From Siphonodentalium dalli (taxonomy: Eukaryota > Mollusca > Scaphopoda > Gadilida > Siphonodentaliidae): a stretch of 64,000 nt of DNA. The notes beneath the pieces are model-generated. The model made no database searches. It saw only the letters and a list, made by a program, of their open reading frames with translations, and had not been told where the DNA came from. The translations under genes and the position numbers were made by a program. The DNA lies in contig CP136068.1 in NCBI GenBank assembly GCA_032622095.1, positions 185,523,960 to 185,587,959 on the forward strand, read 5' to 3'. Positions 38,561 to 50,559 of this stretch are shown piece after piece; within the stretch, counting starts at the first letter, position 1; every line of letters starts with the position of its first letter.

Positions 38561-38721
38561 ATGGGTAAAATACGAGGAAATTTTGGAAGAAGGCGGAAAA
38601 CGATGGTCGAAGCCTCACGTGGCTTCCCTGGCTATGTACTCTCTATTCGAGCTGAGACACCTCTTTAAGAATGGAACCCTCTTGTTGGATATCGAAGCAA
38701 TGTCCATCTCACAAGCTATGG
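38561..38721 (+). CDS. SLC4A: SLC4 exon b (cytoplasmic domain)
   Basis: The acceptor CTTTTTTACAG precedes 38561, with an excellent pyrimidine tract. The donor is ATGG|GTAAGA after 38721. The exon completes the Arg codon of exon a and encodes WVKYEEILEEGGKRWSKPHV, continuing through SLFELRHLFKNGTLLLD to SISQAM. This is one of the most conserved blocks of the SLC4 cytoplasmic domain (family W(I/L)KFEED...RW(S/G)KPHVA). It ends with one base of a split codon, matching exon c. Its last 11 bases plus the donor seed the large 32-bp array downstream. Confidence 0.95.
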
Positions 38722-41700
38722 GTAAGATTCATAATCACACAAGCTATGGGTAAGATGCGTTAAAAAACATACTTATTTCACAAGTTATGGGTAAGATTCT
38801 TTCATAATCACACAAGCTTTGCGTATATGATGTATTCAAACCCATACACGCTATGGGTAAGATGCGCTAAAACCCATACTTATTTCACAAGTTATGGGTA
38901 AGATTATTTCATAATCACACAAGCTTTGGGTATATGATGTATTCAAAACCATACACACTATATGGGTAAGATGCGCTAAAACCCATACTTATTTCACAAG
39001 CTATGGGTAAGATTCTTTCACAATCACACATTTCACAAGCTATGGGTAAGATGCTTTCAAAATCACACAAGCTAGTTGCAATACGCATTCAAAATGTAAT
39101 ACGCATTCAAAATCACACAAGCTAGTTGCAATTCGAATTCAAAATCACACAATCTCTGTGTAATACGCACTCAAAACCACACAAGCTATGTGTAATACGC
39201 ACTCAAAACCACACAAGCTATGTGTAATACGCACTCAAAACCACACAAGCTATGTGTAATACGCACTCATAACCACACAAGCTATGTGTAATACGCACTC
39301 AAAACCACACAAGCTATGTGTAATACGCACTCAAAACCACACAAGCTATGTGTAATACGCACTCAAAACCACACAAGCTATGTGTAATATGCACTCAAAA
39401 CCCCACAAGCTATGTGTAATACGCACTCAAAACCACACAAGCTATGTGTAATACGCACTCAAAACCACACAATCTATGTGTAAGATGCGTTCAATACCAC
39501 ACAAGCTATGTGTAATACGCACTCAAAACCACACAATCTATGTGTAAGATGCGTTCAAAACCACACAAGCTATGTGTAAGATGCGTTCAAAACCACACAA
39601 GCTATGTGTAATACGCACTCAAAACCACACAAGCTATGTGTAAGATGCGTTCAAAACCACACAAGCTATGTGTAATACGCACTCAAAACCACACAATCTA
39701 TGTGTAAGATGCGTTCAAAACCACACAAGCTATGTGTAAGATGCGTTCAAAACCACACAAGCTATGTGTAATACGCACTCAAAACCACACAAGCTATGTG
39801 TAAGATGCGTTCAAAACCACACAAGCTATGTGTAATACGCACTCAAAACCACACAAGCTATGTGTAAGATGCGTTCAAAACCGGACAAGCTATGTGTAAT
39901 ACGCACTCAAAACCACACAATCTATGTGTAAGATGCGTTCAAAACCACACAAGCTATGTGTAAGATGCGTTCAAAACCACACAAGCTATGTGTAATACGC
40001 ACTCAAAACCACACAAGCTATGTGTAAGATACGTTCAAAACCACACAAGCTATGTGTAATACGCACTCAAACCCACACAAGCTATGTGTAAGATGCGTTC
40101 AAAACCACACAAGCTATGTGTAATACGCACTCAAAACCACACAATCTATGTGTAAGATGCGTTCAAAACCACACAAGCTATGTGTAAGATGCGTTCAAAA
40201 CCACACAAGCTATGTGTAATACGCACTCAAAACCACACAAGCTATGTGTAAGATGCGTTCAAAACCACACAAGCTATGTGTAATACGCACTCAAAACCAC
40301 ACAAGCTATGTGTAAGATGCGTTCAAAACCACACAAGCTATGTGTAATACGCACTCAAAACCACACAAGCTATGTGTAAGATGCGTTCAAAACCACACAA
40401 GCTATGTGTAATACGCACTCAAAACCACACAAGCTATGTGTAAGATGCGTTCAAAACCACACAAGCTATGTGTAAGATGCCTTCAAAACCACACAAGCTA
40501 TGTGTAATACGCACTCAAAACCACACAAGCTATGTGTAAGATGCCTTCAAAACCACACAAGCTATGTGTAATACGCACTCAAAACCACACAAGCTATGTG
40601 TAAGATGCGTTCAAAACCACACAAGCTATGTGTAATACGCACTCAAAACCACACAAGCTATGTGTAAGATGCGTTCAAAACCACACAAGCTATGTGTAAT
40701 ACGCACTCAAAACCACACAAGCTATGTGTAAGATGCGTTCAAAACCACACAAGCTATGTGTAATACGCACTCAAAACCACACAAGCTATGTGTAAGATGC
40801 GTTCAAAACCACACAAGCTATGTGTAATACGCACTCAAAACCACACAAGCTATGTGTAAGATGCGTTCAAAACCACACAAGCTATGTGTAATACGCACTC
40901 AAAACCACACAAGCTATGTGTAAGATGCGTTCAAAACCACACAAGCTATGTGTAATACGCACTCAAAACCACACAAGCTATGTGTAAGATGCGTTCAAAA
41001 CCACACAAGCTATGTGTAATACGCACTCAAAACCACACAAGCTATGTGTAAGATGCGTTCAAAACCACACAAGCTATGTGTAATACGCACTCAAAACCAC
41101 ACAATCTATGTGTAAGATGCGTTCAAAACCACACAAGCTATGTGTAAGATGCGTTCAAAACCACACAAGCTATGTGTAATACGCACTCAAAACCACACAA
41201 GCTATGTGTAAGATGCGTTCAAAACCACACAAGCTATGTGTAATACGCACTCAAAACCACACAAGCTATGTGTAATACGCACTCAAAACCACACAATCTA
41301 TGTGTAAGATGCGTTCAAAACCACACAAGCTATGTGTAAGATGCGTTCAAAACCACACAAGCTATGTGTAATACGCACTCAAAACCACACAAGCTATGTG
41401 TAAGATGCGTTCAAAACCACACAAGCAATGTGTAATACGCACTCAAAACCACACAAGCTATGTGTAAGATGCGTTCAAAACCACACAAGCTATGTGTAAT
41501 ACGCACTCAAAACCACACAAGCTATGTGTAAGATGCGTTCAAAACCACACAAGCTATGTGTAATACGCACTCAAAACCACACAAGCTATGTGTAAGATGC
41601 GTTCAAAACCACACAAGCTATGTGTAAGATGCGTTCAAAACCACACAAGCTATGTGTAATACGCACTCAAAACCACACAAGCTATGTGTAAGATGCGTTC

Positions 41701-42088
41701 AAAACCACACAAGCTATGTGTAATACGCACTCAAAACCACACAATCTATGTGTAAGATGCGTTCAAAACCACACAAGCTATGTGTAAGATGCGTTCAAAC
41801 CCACACAAGCTATGTGTAATACGCACTCAAAACCACACAAGCTATGTGTAAGATGCGTTCAAAACCACACAAGCTATGTGTAATACGCACTCAAAACCAC
41901 ACAAGCTATGTGTAAGATGCGTTCAAAACCACACAAGTTATGTGTAAGATGCGTTCAAAACCACACAAGCTATGTGTAATACGCACTCAAAACCACACAA
42001 GCTATGTGTAAGATGCGTTCAAAACCACACAAGCTATGTGTAATACGCACTCAAAACCACACAAGCTATGTGTAAGATGCGTTCAAAA
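38705..42088 (+). repeat. 32-bp tandem array of exon b end plus 5' splice donor (about 100 copies)
   Basis: The unit is ACACAAGCTATGTGTAATAC plus GCACTCAAAACC, or the sister form with GTAAGATGCGTT. It reproduces the exon end CACAAGCTATG and a GTAAGA- or GTAATA-type donor. Early copies (38705-39110) are diverged and irregular in length. From about 39110 the array is regular, with the two sister forms largely alternating (64-bp period) and some doublets. The last copy, 'CTATGTGTAAGATGCG' at about 42066, runs into unique intron. Confidence 0.93.
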
Positions 42089-42644
42089 TATGTCTCCGAT
42101 TGATGATATCTATTGTAAAGTGTAATATTAAGTGCGAATCAAGTAGATAAGACCCAGAATGTAGCACAATTAAGCTTACTTTCAATGATTGCAATAAATG
42201 AAATAAAAACAAACAAAAAAAACAAACGCAAATATAAAAAAGACGGTCGTGAATATGAGGGACACTTATTGAACGTCACAAAGTTATTGTATACGAAAAA
42301 AAAATCCAAATAAAATTAATGTTAATTGATAGACTCGTTTCCGGACAGGGGTATTCGATTATTATTTATTATTTCATACCAGGACACTATATTGATCACG
42401 TTGCGCAAGAGATAACCCACCTTTAACAATATATATCCAACTCAAAGTGCACATTGGTGTTGATATATTCTGTTGATATATTCTGTTGATATATTCTGTT
42501 GAGATGTAATAATAAGGAATAATCTCTGTTTCCAAATATAATTACACAGTTTAAAGACATTTGCCTGACCACAAACTTCGCGATTTATAAGTGTGTGATA
42601 AGTCATTAAACAGTTTAAAATACATTTGGAAACGGAGATTATAC
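42089..42644. other. Intron b, unique AT-rich stretch
   Basis: A 15-bp triplication of GTTGATATATTCTGT lies at about 42460-42500. 'GTTTCCAAATATAAT' near 42530 has a loosely inverted partner near 42615-42640. Nothing else is seen. Confidence 0.5.
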
Positions 42645-42905
42645 TTAACCCTTTTATGACGGGAGCTGCGTTGGTGCAGCATTAAATATCCTGTGCCAGT
42701 GCATTATCTTATATATGTAACTCCCCATAGGGACCCTCGCATATATAAGAGAAAGCACTGGATTACAAGGTCAATGTACATATTGTTAGGCCATGTATTG
42801 TCTTATATATGCGAGGCTCCCTATGGGAGACTCGTATATATACGAGAATGCATTGGAACAGGTTTTTCGCAGAATTTCAGGAAGTTACAGTCATGGAAGG
42901 GTTAA
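42645..42905. mobile_element. Complete PalB type 2 MITE flanked by TTAA
   Basis: TTAA at 42645-42648 is followed by CCCTTTTATGACGGGAGCTG. The right end reads 'CAGTCATGGAAGGG' followed by TTAA at 42902-42905. Inside are two hairpin modules (42690-42765 and 42787-42860). TTAA duplication with CCC...GGG termini is the hallmark of piggyBac-type transposition. With no transposase it is a non-autonomous element, and assignment to piggyBac rests only on the ends. Confidence 0.65.
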
Positions 42906-42914
42906 ACTACCCTT

Positions 42915-43150
42915 ATGGAGCCCCTCACGGACATGAGCAGACGACACTCAGCAATACAAGCTGCCACCTGTATGGGGCTCCCCACGGGAAGCTCCAGTCA
43001 TGGAAGGGTTGCATAATACAGTTTGTGTAATTATTTTGTCTTGTCTTTTCAACACAAAGGTTAAACCATCCTCATGGAGCCACTCGCATGTATGAGCAGA
43101 CGACACACAGAAATACAAGCTGCCACCTGTATGGGGCTCCCTACGGGATT
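42915..43150. repeat. Two copies of a GAGCAGACGACAC hairpin module
   Basis: At 42918-42985 and 43075-43147 the same block runs from 'GAGCAGACGACAC' to 'CAAGCTGCCACCTGTATGGG' and ends GCTCC. GGAGCC/GGGGCTCC ends can pair. The second copy ends about 35 bp before the acceptor of exon c. Single modules occur at 2185, 36870, about 52690-52980 and the window end. Confidence 0.7.
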
Positions 43151-43183
43151 GTGTAATTATTTTGATACGTCTTGTCTTTTCAG

Positions 43184-43363
43184 AACAAGTGCTGGACGCC
43201 TGGGTTGATTGCGGCTCTCTCGACGAAATGATGAGAAATCACGTGCGAGACATCTTATTGCTCAACCACAAATTCGCTCACTCACATCGACCCAAAGACT
43301 TGGAGCATTCATCCGACACCCTCCTCAACATGCGAAGAGCTTCCATGATATCACTGAGCGGAA
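43184..43363 (+). CDS. SLC4A: SLC4 exon c (cytoplasmic domain, variable part)
   Basis: The acceptor TTGTCTTTTCAG precedes 43184 and the donor GGAA|GTAAGTATTC follows 43363. The exon continues in phase from exon b with EQVLDAWVDCGSLDEMMRNH and VRDILLLNHKFAHSH, comparable to the helix after the SLC4 dimerisation region. It ends LLNMRRASMISLSG. RRAS fits the basophilic kinase (PKA-type) consensus R-R-x-S, an inference only. The last 50 or so bases and the donor are copied about 72 more times downstream. Confidence 0.9.
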
Positions 43364-46300
43364 GTAAGTATTCATACGACACCCTCCTCAACATGCGAAG
43401 AGCTTCCATGATATCACTGAGCGGAAGTAAGTATCCACCCGACACCCTCCTCAACATGTGAAGAGCTTCCATGATATCACTGAGCGGAAGTAAGTATCCA
43501 CCCGACACCCTCCTCAACATGTGAAGAGCTTCCATGATATCACTGAGCGGAAGTAAGTATTCACCCGACACCCTCCTCAACATGCGAAGAGCTTCCATGA
43601 TATCACTGAGCGGAAGTAAGTATTCACCCGACACCCTCCTCAACATGCGAAGAGCTTCCATGATATCACTGAGCGGAAGTAAGTATTCATACGACACCCT
43701 CCTCAACATGCGAAGAGCTTCCATGATATCACTGAGCGGAAGTAAGTATTCACCCGACACCCTCCTCAACATGCGAAGAGCTTCCATGATATCACTGAGC
43801 GGAAGTAAGTATTCATACGACACCCTCCTCAACATGTGAAGAGCTTCCATGATATCACTGAGCGGAAGTAAGTATTCACCCGACACCCTCCTCAACATGT
43901 GAAGAGCTTCCATGATATCACTGAGCGGAAGTAAGTATTCACCCGACACCCTCCTCAACATGCGAAGAGCTTCCATGATATCACTGAGCGGAAGTAAGTA
44001 TTCACCCGACACCCTCCTCAACATGTGAAGAGCTTCCATGATATCACTGAGCGGAAGTAAGTATTCATACGACACCCTCCTCAACATGTGAAGAGCTTCC
44101 ATGATATCACTGAGCGGAAGTAAGTATTCACCCGACACCCTCCTCAACATGTGAAGAGCTTCCATGATATCACTGAGCGGAAGTAAGTATTCATACGACA
44201 CCCTCCTCAACATGTGAAGAGCTTCCATGATATCACTGAGCGGAAGTAAGTATTCATACGACACCCTCCTCAACATGTGAAGAGCTTCCATGATATCACT
44301 GAGCGGAAGTAAGTATTCACCCGACACCCTCCTCAACATGTGAAGAGCTTCCATGATATCACTGAGCGGAAGTAAGTATTCATACGACACCCTCCTCAAC
44401 ATGTGAAGAGCTTCCATGATAGCACTGAGCGGAAGTAAGTATTCATCCGACACCCTCCTCAACATGCGAAGAGCTTCCATGATATCACTGAGCGGAAGTA
44501 AGTATTCACCCGACACCCTCCTCAACATGTGAAGAGCTTCCATGATATCACTGAGCGGAAGTAAGTATTCATACGACACCCTCCTCAACATGTGAAGAGC
44601 TTCCGTGATAGCACTGAGCGGAAGTAAGTATTCACCCGACACCCTCCTCAACATGTGAAGAGCTTCCATGATATCACTGAGCGGAAGTAAGTATTCACCC
44701 GACACCCTCCTCAACATGTGAAGAGCTTCCATGATATCACTGAGCGGAAGTAAGTATTCATACGACACCCTCCTCAACATGTGAAGAGCTTCCATGATAG
44801 CACTGAGCGGAAGTAAGTATTCACCCGACACCCTCCTCAACATGTGAAGAGCTTCCATGATATCACTGAGCGGAAGTAAGTATTCACCCGACACCCTCCT
44901 CAACATGCGAAGAGCTTCCATGATATCACTGAGCGGAAGTAAGTATTCACCCGACACCCTCCTCAACATGTGAAGAGCTTCCATGATATCACTGAGCGGA
45001 AGTAAGTATTCATACGACACCCTCCTCAACATGCGAAGAGCTTCCATGATATCACTGAGCGGAAGTAAGTATTCACCCGACACCCTCCTCAACATGCGAA
45101 GAGCTTCCATGATATCACTGAGCGGAAGTAAGTATTCATACGACACCCTCCTCAACATGCGAAGAGCTTCCATGATATCACTGAGCGGAAGTAAGTATTC
45201 ACCCGACACCCTCCTCAACATGTGAAGAGCTTCCATGATATCACTGAGCGGAAGTAAGTATTCATACGACACCCTCCTCAACATGCGAAGAGCTTCCATG
45301 ATATCACTGAGCGGAAGTAAGTATTCACCCGACACCCTCCTCAACATGCGAAGAGCTTCCATGATATCACTGAGCGGAAGTAAGTATTCATACGACACCC
45401 TCCTCAACATGTGAAGAGCTTCCATGATATCACTGAGCGGAAGTAAGTATTCATACGACACCCTCCTCAACATGTGAAGAGCTTCCATGATATCACAGAG
45501 CGGAAGTAAGTATTCATACGACACCCTCCTCAACATGTGAAGAGCTTCCATGATATCACTGAGCGGAAGTAAGTATTCACCCGACACCCTCCTCAACATG
45601 TGAAGAGCTTCCATGATATCACTGAGCGGAAGTAAGTATTCATACGACACCCTCCTCAACATGCGAAGAGCTTCCATGATATCACTGAGCGGAAGTAAGT
45701 ATTCATACGACACCCTCCTCAACATGTGAAGAGATTCCATGATAGCACTGAGCGGAAGTAAGTATTCACCCGACACCCTCATCAACATGTGAAGAGCTTC
45801 CATGATATCACTGAGCGGAAGTAAGTATTCATACGACACCCTCCTCAACATGGGAAGAGCTTCCATGATATCACTGAGCGGAAGTAAGTATTCACCCGAC
45901 ACCCTCCTCAACATGTGAAGAGCTTCCATGATATCACTGAGCGGAAGTAAGTATTCACCCGACACCCTCCTCAACATGGGAAGAGCTTCCATGATATCAC
46001 TGAGCGGAAGTAAGTATTCATACGACACCCTCCTCAACATGCGAAGAGCTTCCATGATATCACTGAGCGGAAGTAAGTATTCACCCGACACCCTCCTCAA
46101 CATGCGAAGAGCTTCCATGATATCACTGAGCGGAAGTAAGTATTCACCCGACACCCTCCTCAACATGCGAAGAGCTTCCATGATATCACTGAGCGGAAGT
46201 AAGTATTCACCCGACACCCTCCTCAACATGTGAAGAGCTTCCATGATATCACTGAGCGGAAGTAAGTATTCATACGACACCCTCCTCAACATGTGAAGAG

Positions 46301-47903
46301 CTTCCATGATATCACTGAGCGGAAGTAAGTATTCACCCGACACCCTCCTCAACATGTGAAGAGCTTCCATGATATCACTGAGCGGAAGTAAGTATTCACC
46401 CGACACCCTCCTCAACATGCGAAGAGCTTCCATGATATCACTGAGCGGAAGTAAGTATTCACCCGACACCCTCCTCAACATGCGAAGAGCTTCCATGATA
46501 TCACTGAGCGGAAGTAAGTATTCATACGACACCCTCCTCAACATGTGAAGAGCTTCCATGATATCACTGAGCGGAAGTAAGTATTCACCCGACACCCTCC
46601 TCAACATGCGAAGAGCTTCCATGATATCACTGAGCGGAAGTAAGTATTCACCCGACACCCTCCTCAACATGTGAAGAGCTTCCATGATATCACTGAGCGG
46701 AAGTAAGTATTCACCCGACACCCTCCTCAACATGTGAAGAGCTTCCATGATATCACTGAGCGGAAGTAAGTATTCACCCGACACCCTCCTCAACATGTGA
46801 AGAGCTTCCATGATATCACTGAGCGGAAGTAAGTATTCACCCGACACCCTCCTCAACATGTGAAGAGCTTCCATGATATCACTGAGCGGAAGTAAGTATT
46901 CACCCGACACCCTCCTCAACATGTGAAGAGCTTCCATGATATCACTGAGCGGAAGTAAGTATTCACCCGACACCCTCCTCAACATGTGAAGAGCTTCCAT
47001 GATATCACTGAGCGGAAGTAAGTATTCACCCGACACCCTCCTCAACATGTGAAGAGCTTCCATGATATCACTGAGCGGAAGTAAGTATTCACCCGACACC
47101 CTCCTCAACATGTGAAGAGCTTCCATGATATCACTGAGCGGAAGTAAGTATTCATACGACACCCTCCTCAACATGTGAAGAGCTTCCATGATATCACTGA
47201 GCGGAAGTAAGTATTCACCCGACACCCTCCTCAACATGTGAAGAGCTTCCATGATATCACTGAGCGGAAGTAAGTATTCACCCGACACCCTCCTCAACAT
47301 GCGAAGAGCTTCCATGATATCACTGAGCGGAAGTAAGTATTCACCCGACACCTCCTCAACATGTGAAGAGCTTCCATGATATCACTGAGCGGAAGTAAGT
47401 ATTCACCCGACACCCTCCTCAACATGTGAAGAGCTTCCATGATATCACTGAGCGGAAGTAAGTATTCACCCGACACCCTCCTCAACATGCGAAGAGCTTC
47501 CATGATATCACTGAGCGGAAGTAAGTATTCATACGACACCCTCCTCAACATGTGAAGAGCTTCCATGATATCACTGAGCGGAAGTAAGTATTCACCCGAC
47601 ACCCTCCTCAACATGTGAAGAGCTTCCATGATATCACTGAGCGGAAGTAAGTATTCACCGACACCCTCCTCAACATGTGAAGAGCTTCCGTGATAGCACT
47701 GAGCGGAAGTAAGTATTCACCCGACACCCTCCTCAACATGTGAAGAGCTTCCATGATATCACTGAGCGGAAGTAAGTATTCACCCGACACCCTCCTCAAC
47801 ATGTGAAGAGCTTCCATGATATCACTGAGCGGAAGTAAGTATTCATACGACACCCTCCTCAACATGTGAAGAGCTTCCGTGATAGCACTGAGCGGAAGTA
47901 AGT
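43313..47903 (+). repeat. 63-bp tandem array of exon c end plus 5' splice donor (about 73 copies)
   Basis: The unit is GACACCCTCCTCAACATGCG, AAGAGCTTCCATGATATCAC, TGAGCGGAAGTAAGTATTCA and three bases. It reproduces exon c's last 17 codons and a consensus donor (GTAAGTAT). Sub-variants are CGA/TGA in the Arg codon, 'ACCC'/'ATAC' in the linker and TATCAC/TAGCAC. The unit is 21 codons long, so reading on is in frame until a TGA copy; the third copy already has TGA. The last copy diverges after GTAAGT (CAAATAC). The 1357-codon minus frame is an artefact of the stop-free reverse strand. Confidence 0.96.
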
Positions 47904-48026
47904 CAAATACAACCCAGACTAGACACAGTCTCTTTAAAAAGCCGACGAAAAACCTAACGGATGTACGTCTCTATATTTTTCGAGTATATTTCATTTCTAC
48001 GCGACGATGCGGCATTCCCAACATGA

Positions 48027-48045
48027 CGTATATATATATATATAA
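48027..48045. repeat. (TA)n microsatellite
   Basis: An uninterrupted TA dinucleotide run in intron c. Confidence 0.85.
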
Positions 48046-48119
48046 TACACAGTTTCCAAATATGGTGTGCATTCCTGACGCAGTAAATGTTTGTGTAGTA
48101 TTTAGAAACAGTTATAAAT

Positions 48120-48192
48120 AGGTCCTCATGCAGAGGGTGAATATAGTGATGCTAGCCCGCTAAATTCACCCTCTGGGGACCTCATTCTGCAT
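48120..48192. repeat. PalA hairpin module in intron c
   Basis: 'CAGAGGGTGAATATAGTGAT' and the inverted arm 'AAATTCACCCTCTGGGGACC' surround a short GCTAGCCCGCT loop. It is a single PalA module like those at 14584-15088, but with a shortened centre. Confidence 0.8.
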
Positions 48193-48540
48193 ATGACAGG
48201 CACCTTATTCTCAAAACTCCACGCAGCGCCCTCTATGCTATCACTGCTATATAGCACTGCCACAAGGATGGTACTTTGCGGACCGACACATCTATTTTTA
48301 CATATCGTCGGAACTGTATTTAGTCACCTATTATCTTATTTTGACCACCAAAAGTTTGCAATAATGGTAATTCTTTCGGTATTGATAAGAACAATATGAA
48401 CTGAGCCAGACATCGAAAAATTTAACATAACACATAAAAACTAAGAACAGATAAGAAATCCTTACCAAATGTCCTTATGGCAGTGTTATCTCAGTGGAGC
48501 GATGGGAGATAACTCTGCCTCGAGTTTGCTTATTCTCAGG

Positions 48541-48723
48541 TCTGACACAATCATACTGTGTCCTCTATTATTAGGCTTGGGAACTGGCATCCATATGGAT
48601 CCCAACATGAGCGTGGATAGGGTCCCCAGAGGGTGAATATAGTGATGCTAGCCCGCTAAATTCACCCTCTGGAGACCTCATTCTGCATTCAGCCCTGACA
48701 CCTACTTTGTTCTCTATTATTAG
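48541..48723 (+). repeat. Duplicated exon d acceptor and exon start, with PalA inserted
   Basis: CCTCTATTATTAG at 48562-48574 and the following 46 bases (GCTTGGGAACTGGCATCCAT and onward) repeat, at 149-bp spacing, the true acceptor and the first 46 bases of exon d at 48724. A PalA hairpin (48620-48688) interrupts the pseudo-exon head. Using the upstream acceptor would read into TGA inside PalA. Confidence 0.9.
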
Positions 48724-48842
48724 GCTCGGGAACTGGCAGCCATATGGATCGCAACATGAGCGTGGATAGTTTCCAGAACTTCGAGCAAAACCTGGGCAGC
48801 CTTTACGAGGAAGGCGGCGACGCCACCTTATATACAGCCAAG
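48724..48842 (+). CDS. SLC4A: SLC4 exon d (linker of cytoplasmic domain)
   Basis: The acceptor TCTATTATTAG precedes 48724; the donor CAAG|GTATGA follows 48842. The first two bases complete the Ser codon split after exon c. It encodes MDRNMSVDSFQNFEQNLGSL and YEEGGDATLYTAK, a polar, poorly conserved linker that precedes the FM(R/K)KIP block in NBC proteins. Homology alone is weak here; phase agreement on both sides and good splice sites support it. Its 5' edge is duplicated upstream. Confidence 0.85.
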
Positions 48843-49209
48843 GTATGACACTATTCTTATTTTCGTTGAAAATATAAATGTTGTTTACATAAAGATATTC
48901 ACCTTTCTCATTTGTTTTGTTGAATTTTAATTGTTTGAGCCACAAATTTATTTATTTGGAAAGAACAATTTTGTTTTCTGTTGCAAACCACGAATTGTCG
49001 TTTTGAAATTAAAATGCGAAATATGATACCCTTTTCTTTTTCCCCGATAACAGTTAACTTACAAGTCTTTGGGTCAATCCCTTAGTTTGAATATGTGTTT
49101 TAATTACTAGCAGATTTAATTTTTGAGAGAAAAAAATGCGAAGACTATAACAACGTTAAGATATCGTGAGTCCTATGTTAAAGCTACATGATTATTTGCG
49201 CTCAAAACT

Positions 49210-50372
49210 ACACCTAATTATATCATATATGTAGAGAATACCTAAATACGCCTAACTATATTATATATGTAGAGAATACACCTAACTATATTATATATGT
49301 AGAGAATACACCTAACTATATTATATATGTAGAGAATACACCTTACTATATTATATATGTAGAGAATACACCTAACTATATTATATATGTAGAGAATACA
49401 CCTAACTACATGTATATCATATATGTAGAGAATACCTAAATACATCTAACTATATCATATATGTAGAGAATACCTAAATACACCTAACTATATTATATAT
49501 GTAGAGAATACACCTAACTATATTATATATGTAGAGAATACACCTAACTATATTATATATGTAGAGAATACACCTAACTATATTATATATGTAGAGAATA
49601 CACCTAACTATATTATATATGTAGAGAATACACCTAACTATATTATATATGTAGAGAATACACCTAACTATATTATATATGTAGAGAATACACCTAACTA
49701 TATTATATATGTAGAGAATACACCTAACTATATTATATATGTAGAGAATACACCTAACTACATGTATATCATATATGTAGAGAATACCTAAATACATCTA
49801 ACTATATCATACATGTAGAGAATACCTAAATACACCTAACTATATTATATATGTAGAGAATACACCTAACTATATTATATATGTAGAGAATACACCTAAC
49901 TATATTATATATGTAGAGAATACACCTAACTATATTATATATGTAGAGAATACACCTAACTATATTATATATGTAGAGAATACACCTAACTATATTATAT
50001 ATGTAGAGAATACACCTAACTATATTATATATGTAGAGAATACACCTAACTATATTATATATGTAGAGAATACACCTAACTATATTATATATGTAGAGAA
50101 TACACCTAACTATATTATATATGTAGAGAATACACCTAACTACATGTATATCATATATGTAGAGAATACCTAAATACATCTAACTATATCATATATGTAG
50201 AGAATACCTAAATACACCTAACTATATTATATATGTAGAGAATACACCTAACTATATTATATATGTAGAGAATACACCTAACTATATTATATATGTAGAG
50301 AATACACCTAACTATATTATATATGTAGAGAATACACCTAACTATATTATATATGTAGAGAATACACCTAAA
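49210..50372. repeat. 30-bp satellite in intron d (about 38 copies)
   Basis: The unit is CTATATTATATATGTAGAGA plus ATACACCTAA. Runs of 5 to 10 standard units are separated by a variant block containing 'TACATGTATATCATATATGT' and 'ATACCTAAATACATCTAACT' (about 49405, 49756 and 50141). This gives a higher-order pattern with growing run length. The unit has ten codons and no minus-strand stop, so the minus frames with ILYIYNIVRC repeats are artefacts. Confidence 0.95.
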
Positions 50373-50559
50373 GTGTTTGTTTGAATACCGAAACATTTCA
50401 CGAGTGTCTGGAAAGAAATATCGAATTTTCACGAGCGGCTGAAATACGAATGATATGATTCAGGTATTCAAACACAAAACTATAGGTATTATTGTTATTA
50501 TATTCGCCTTATTGGTTTCAAAGTAGCTAAAGTATGCGCCTATGCGGCATTTTCACTTT

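Noticed and set aside
43278-47351. A 1357-codon minus-strand frame with a 21-residue repeat (SGEYLLPLSDIMEALHMLRR)
   Set aside because: It is the reverse strand of the exon c donor array; unit length is a multiple of three and lacks a stop on that strand. The conserved exon is on the plus strand.
49242-50432. Minus-strand frames with the ILYIYNIVRC repeat
   Set aside because: They are reverse translations of the 30-bp satellite.
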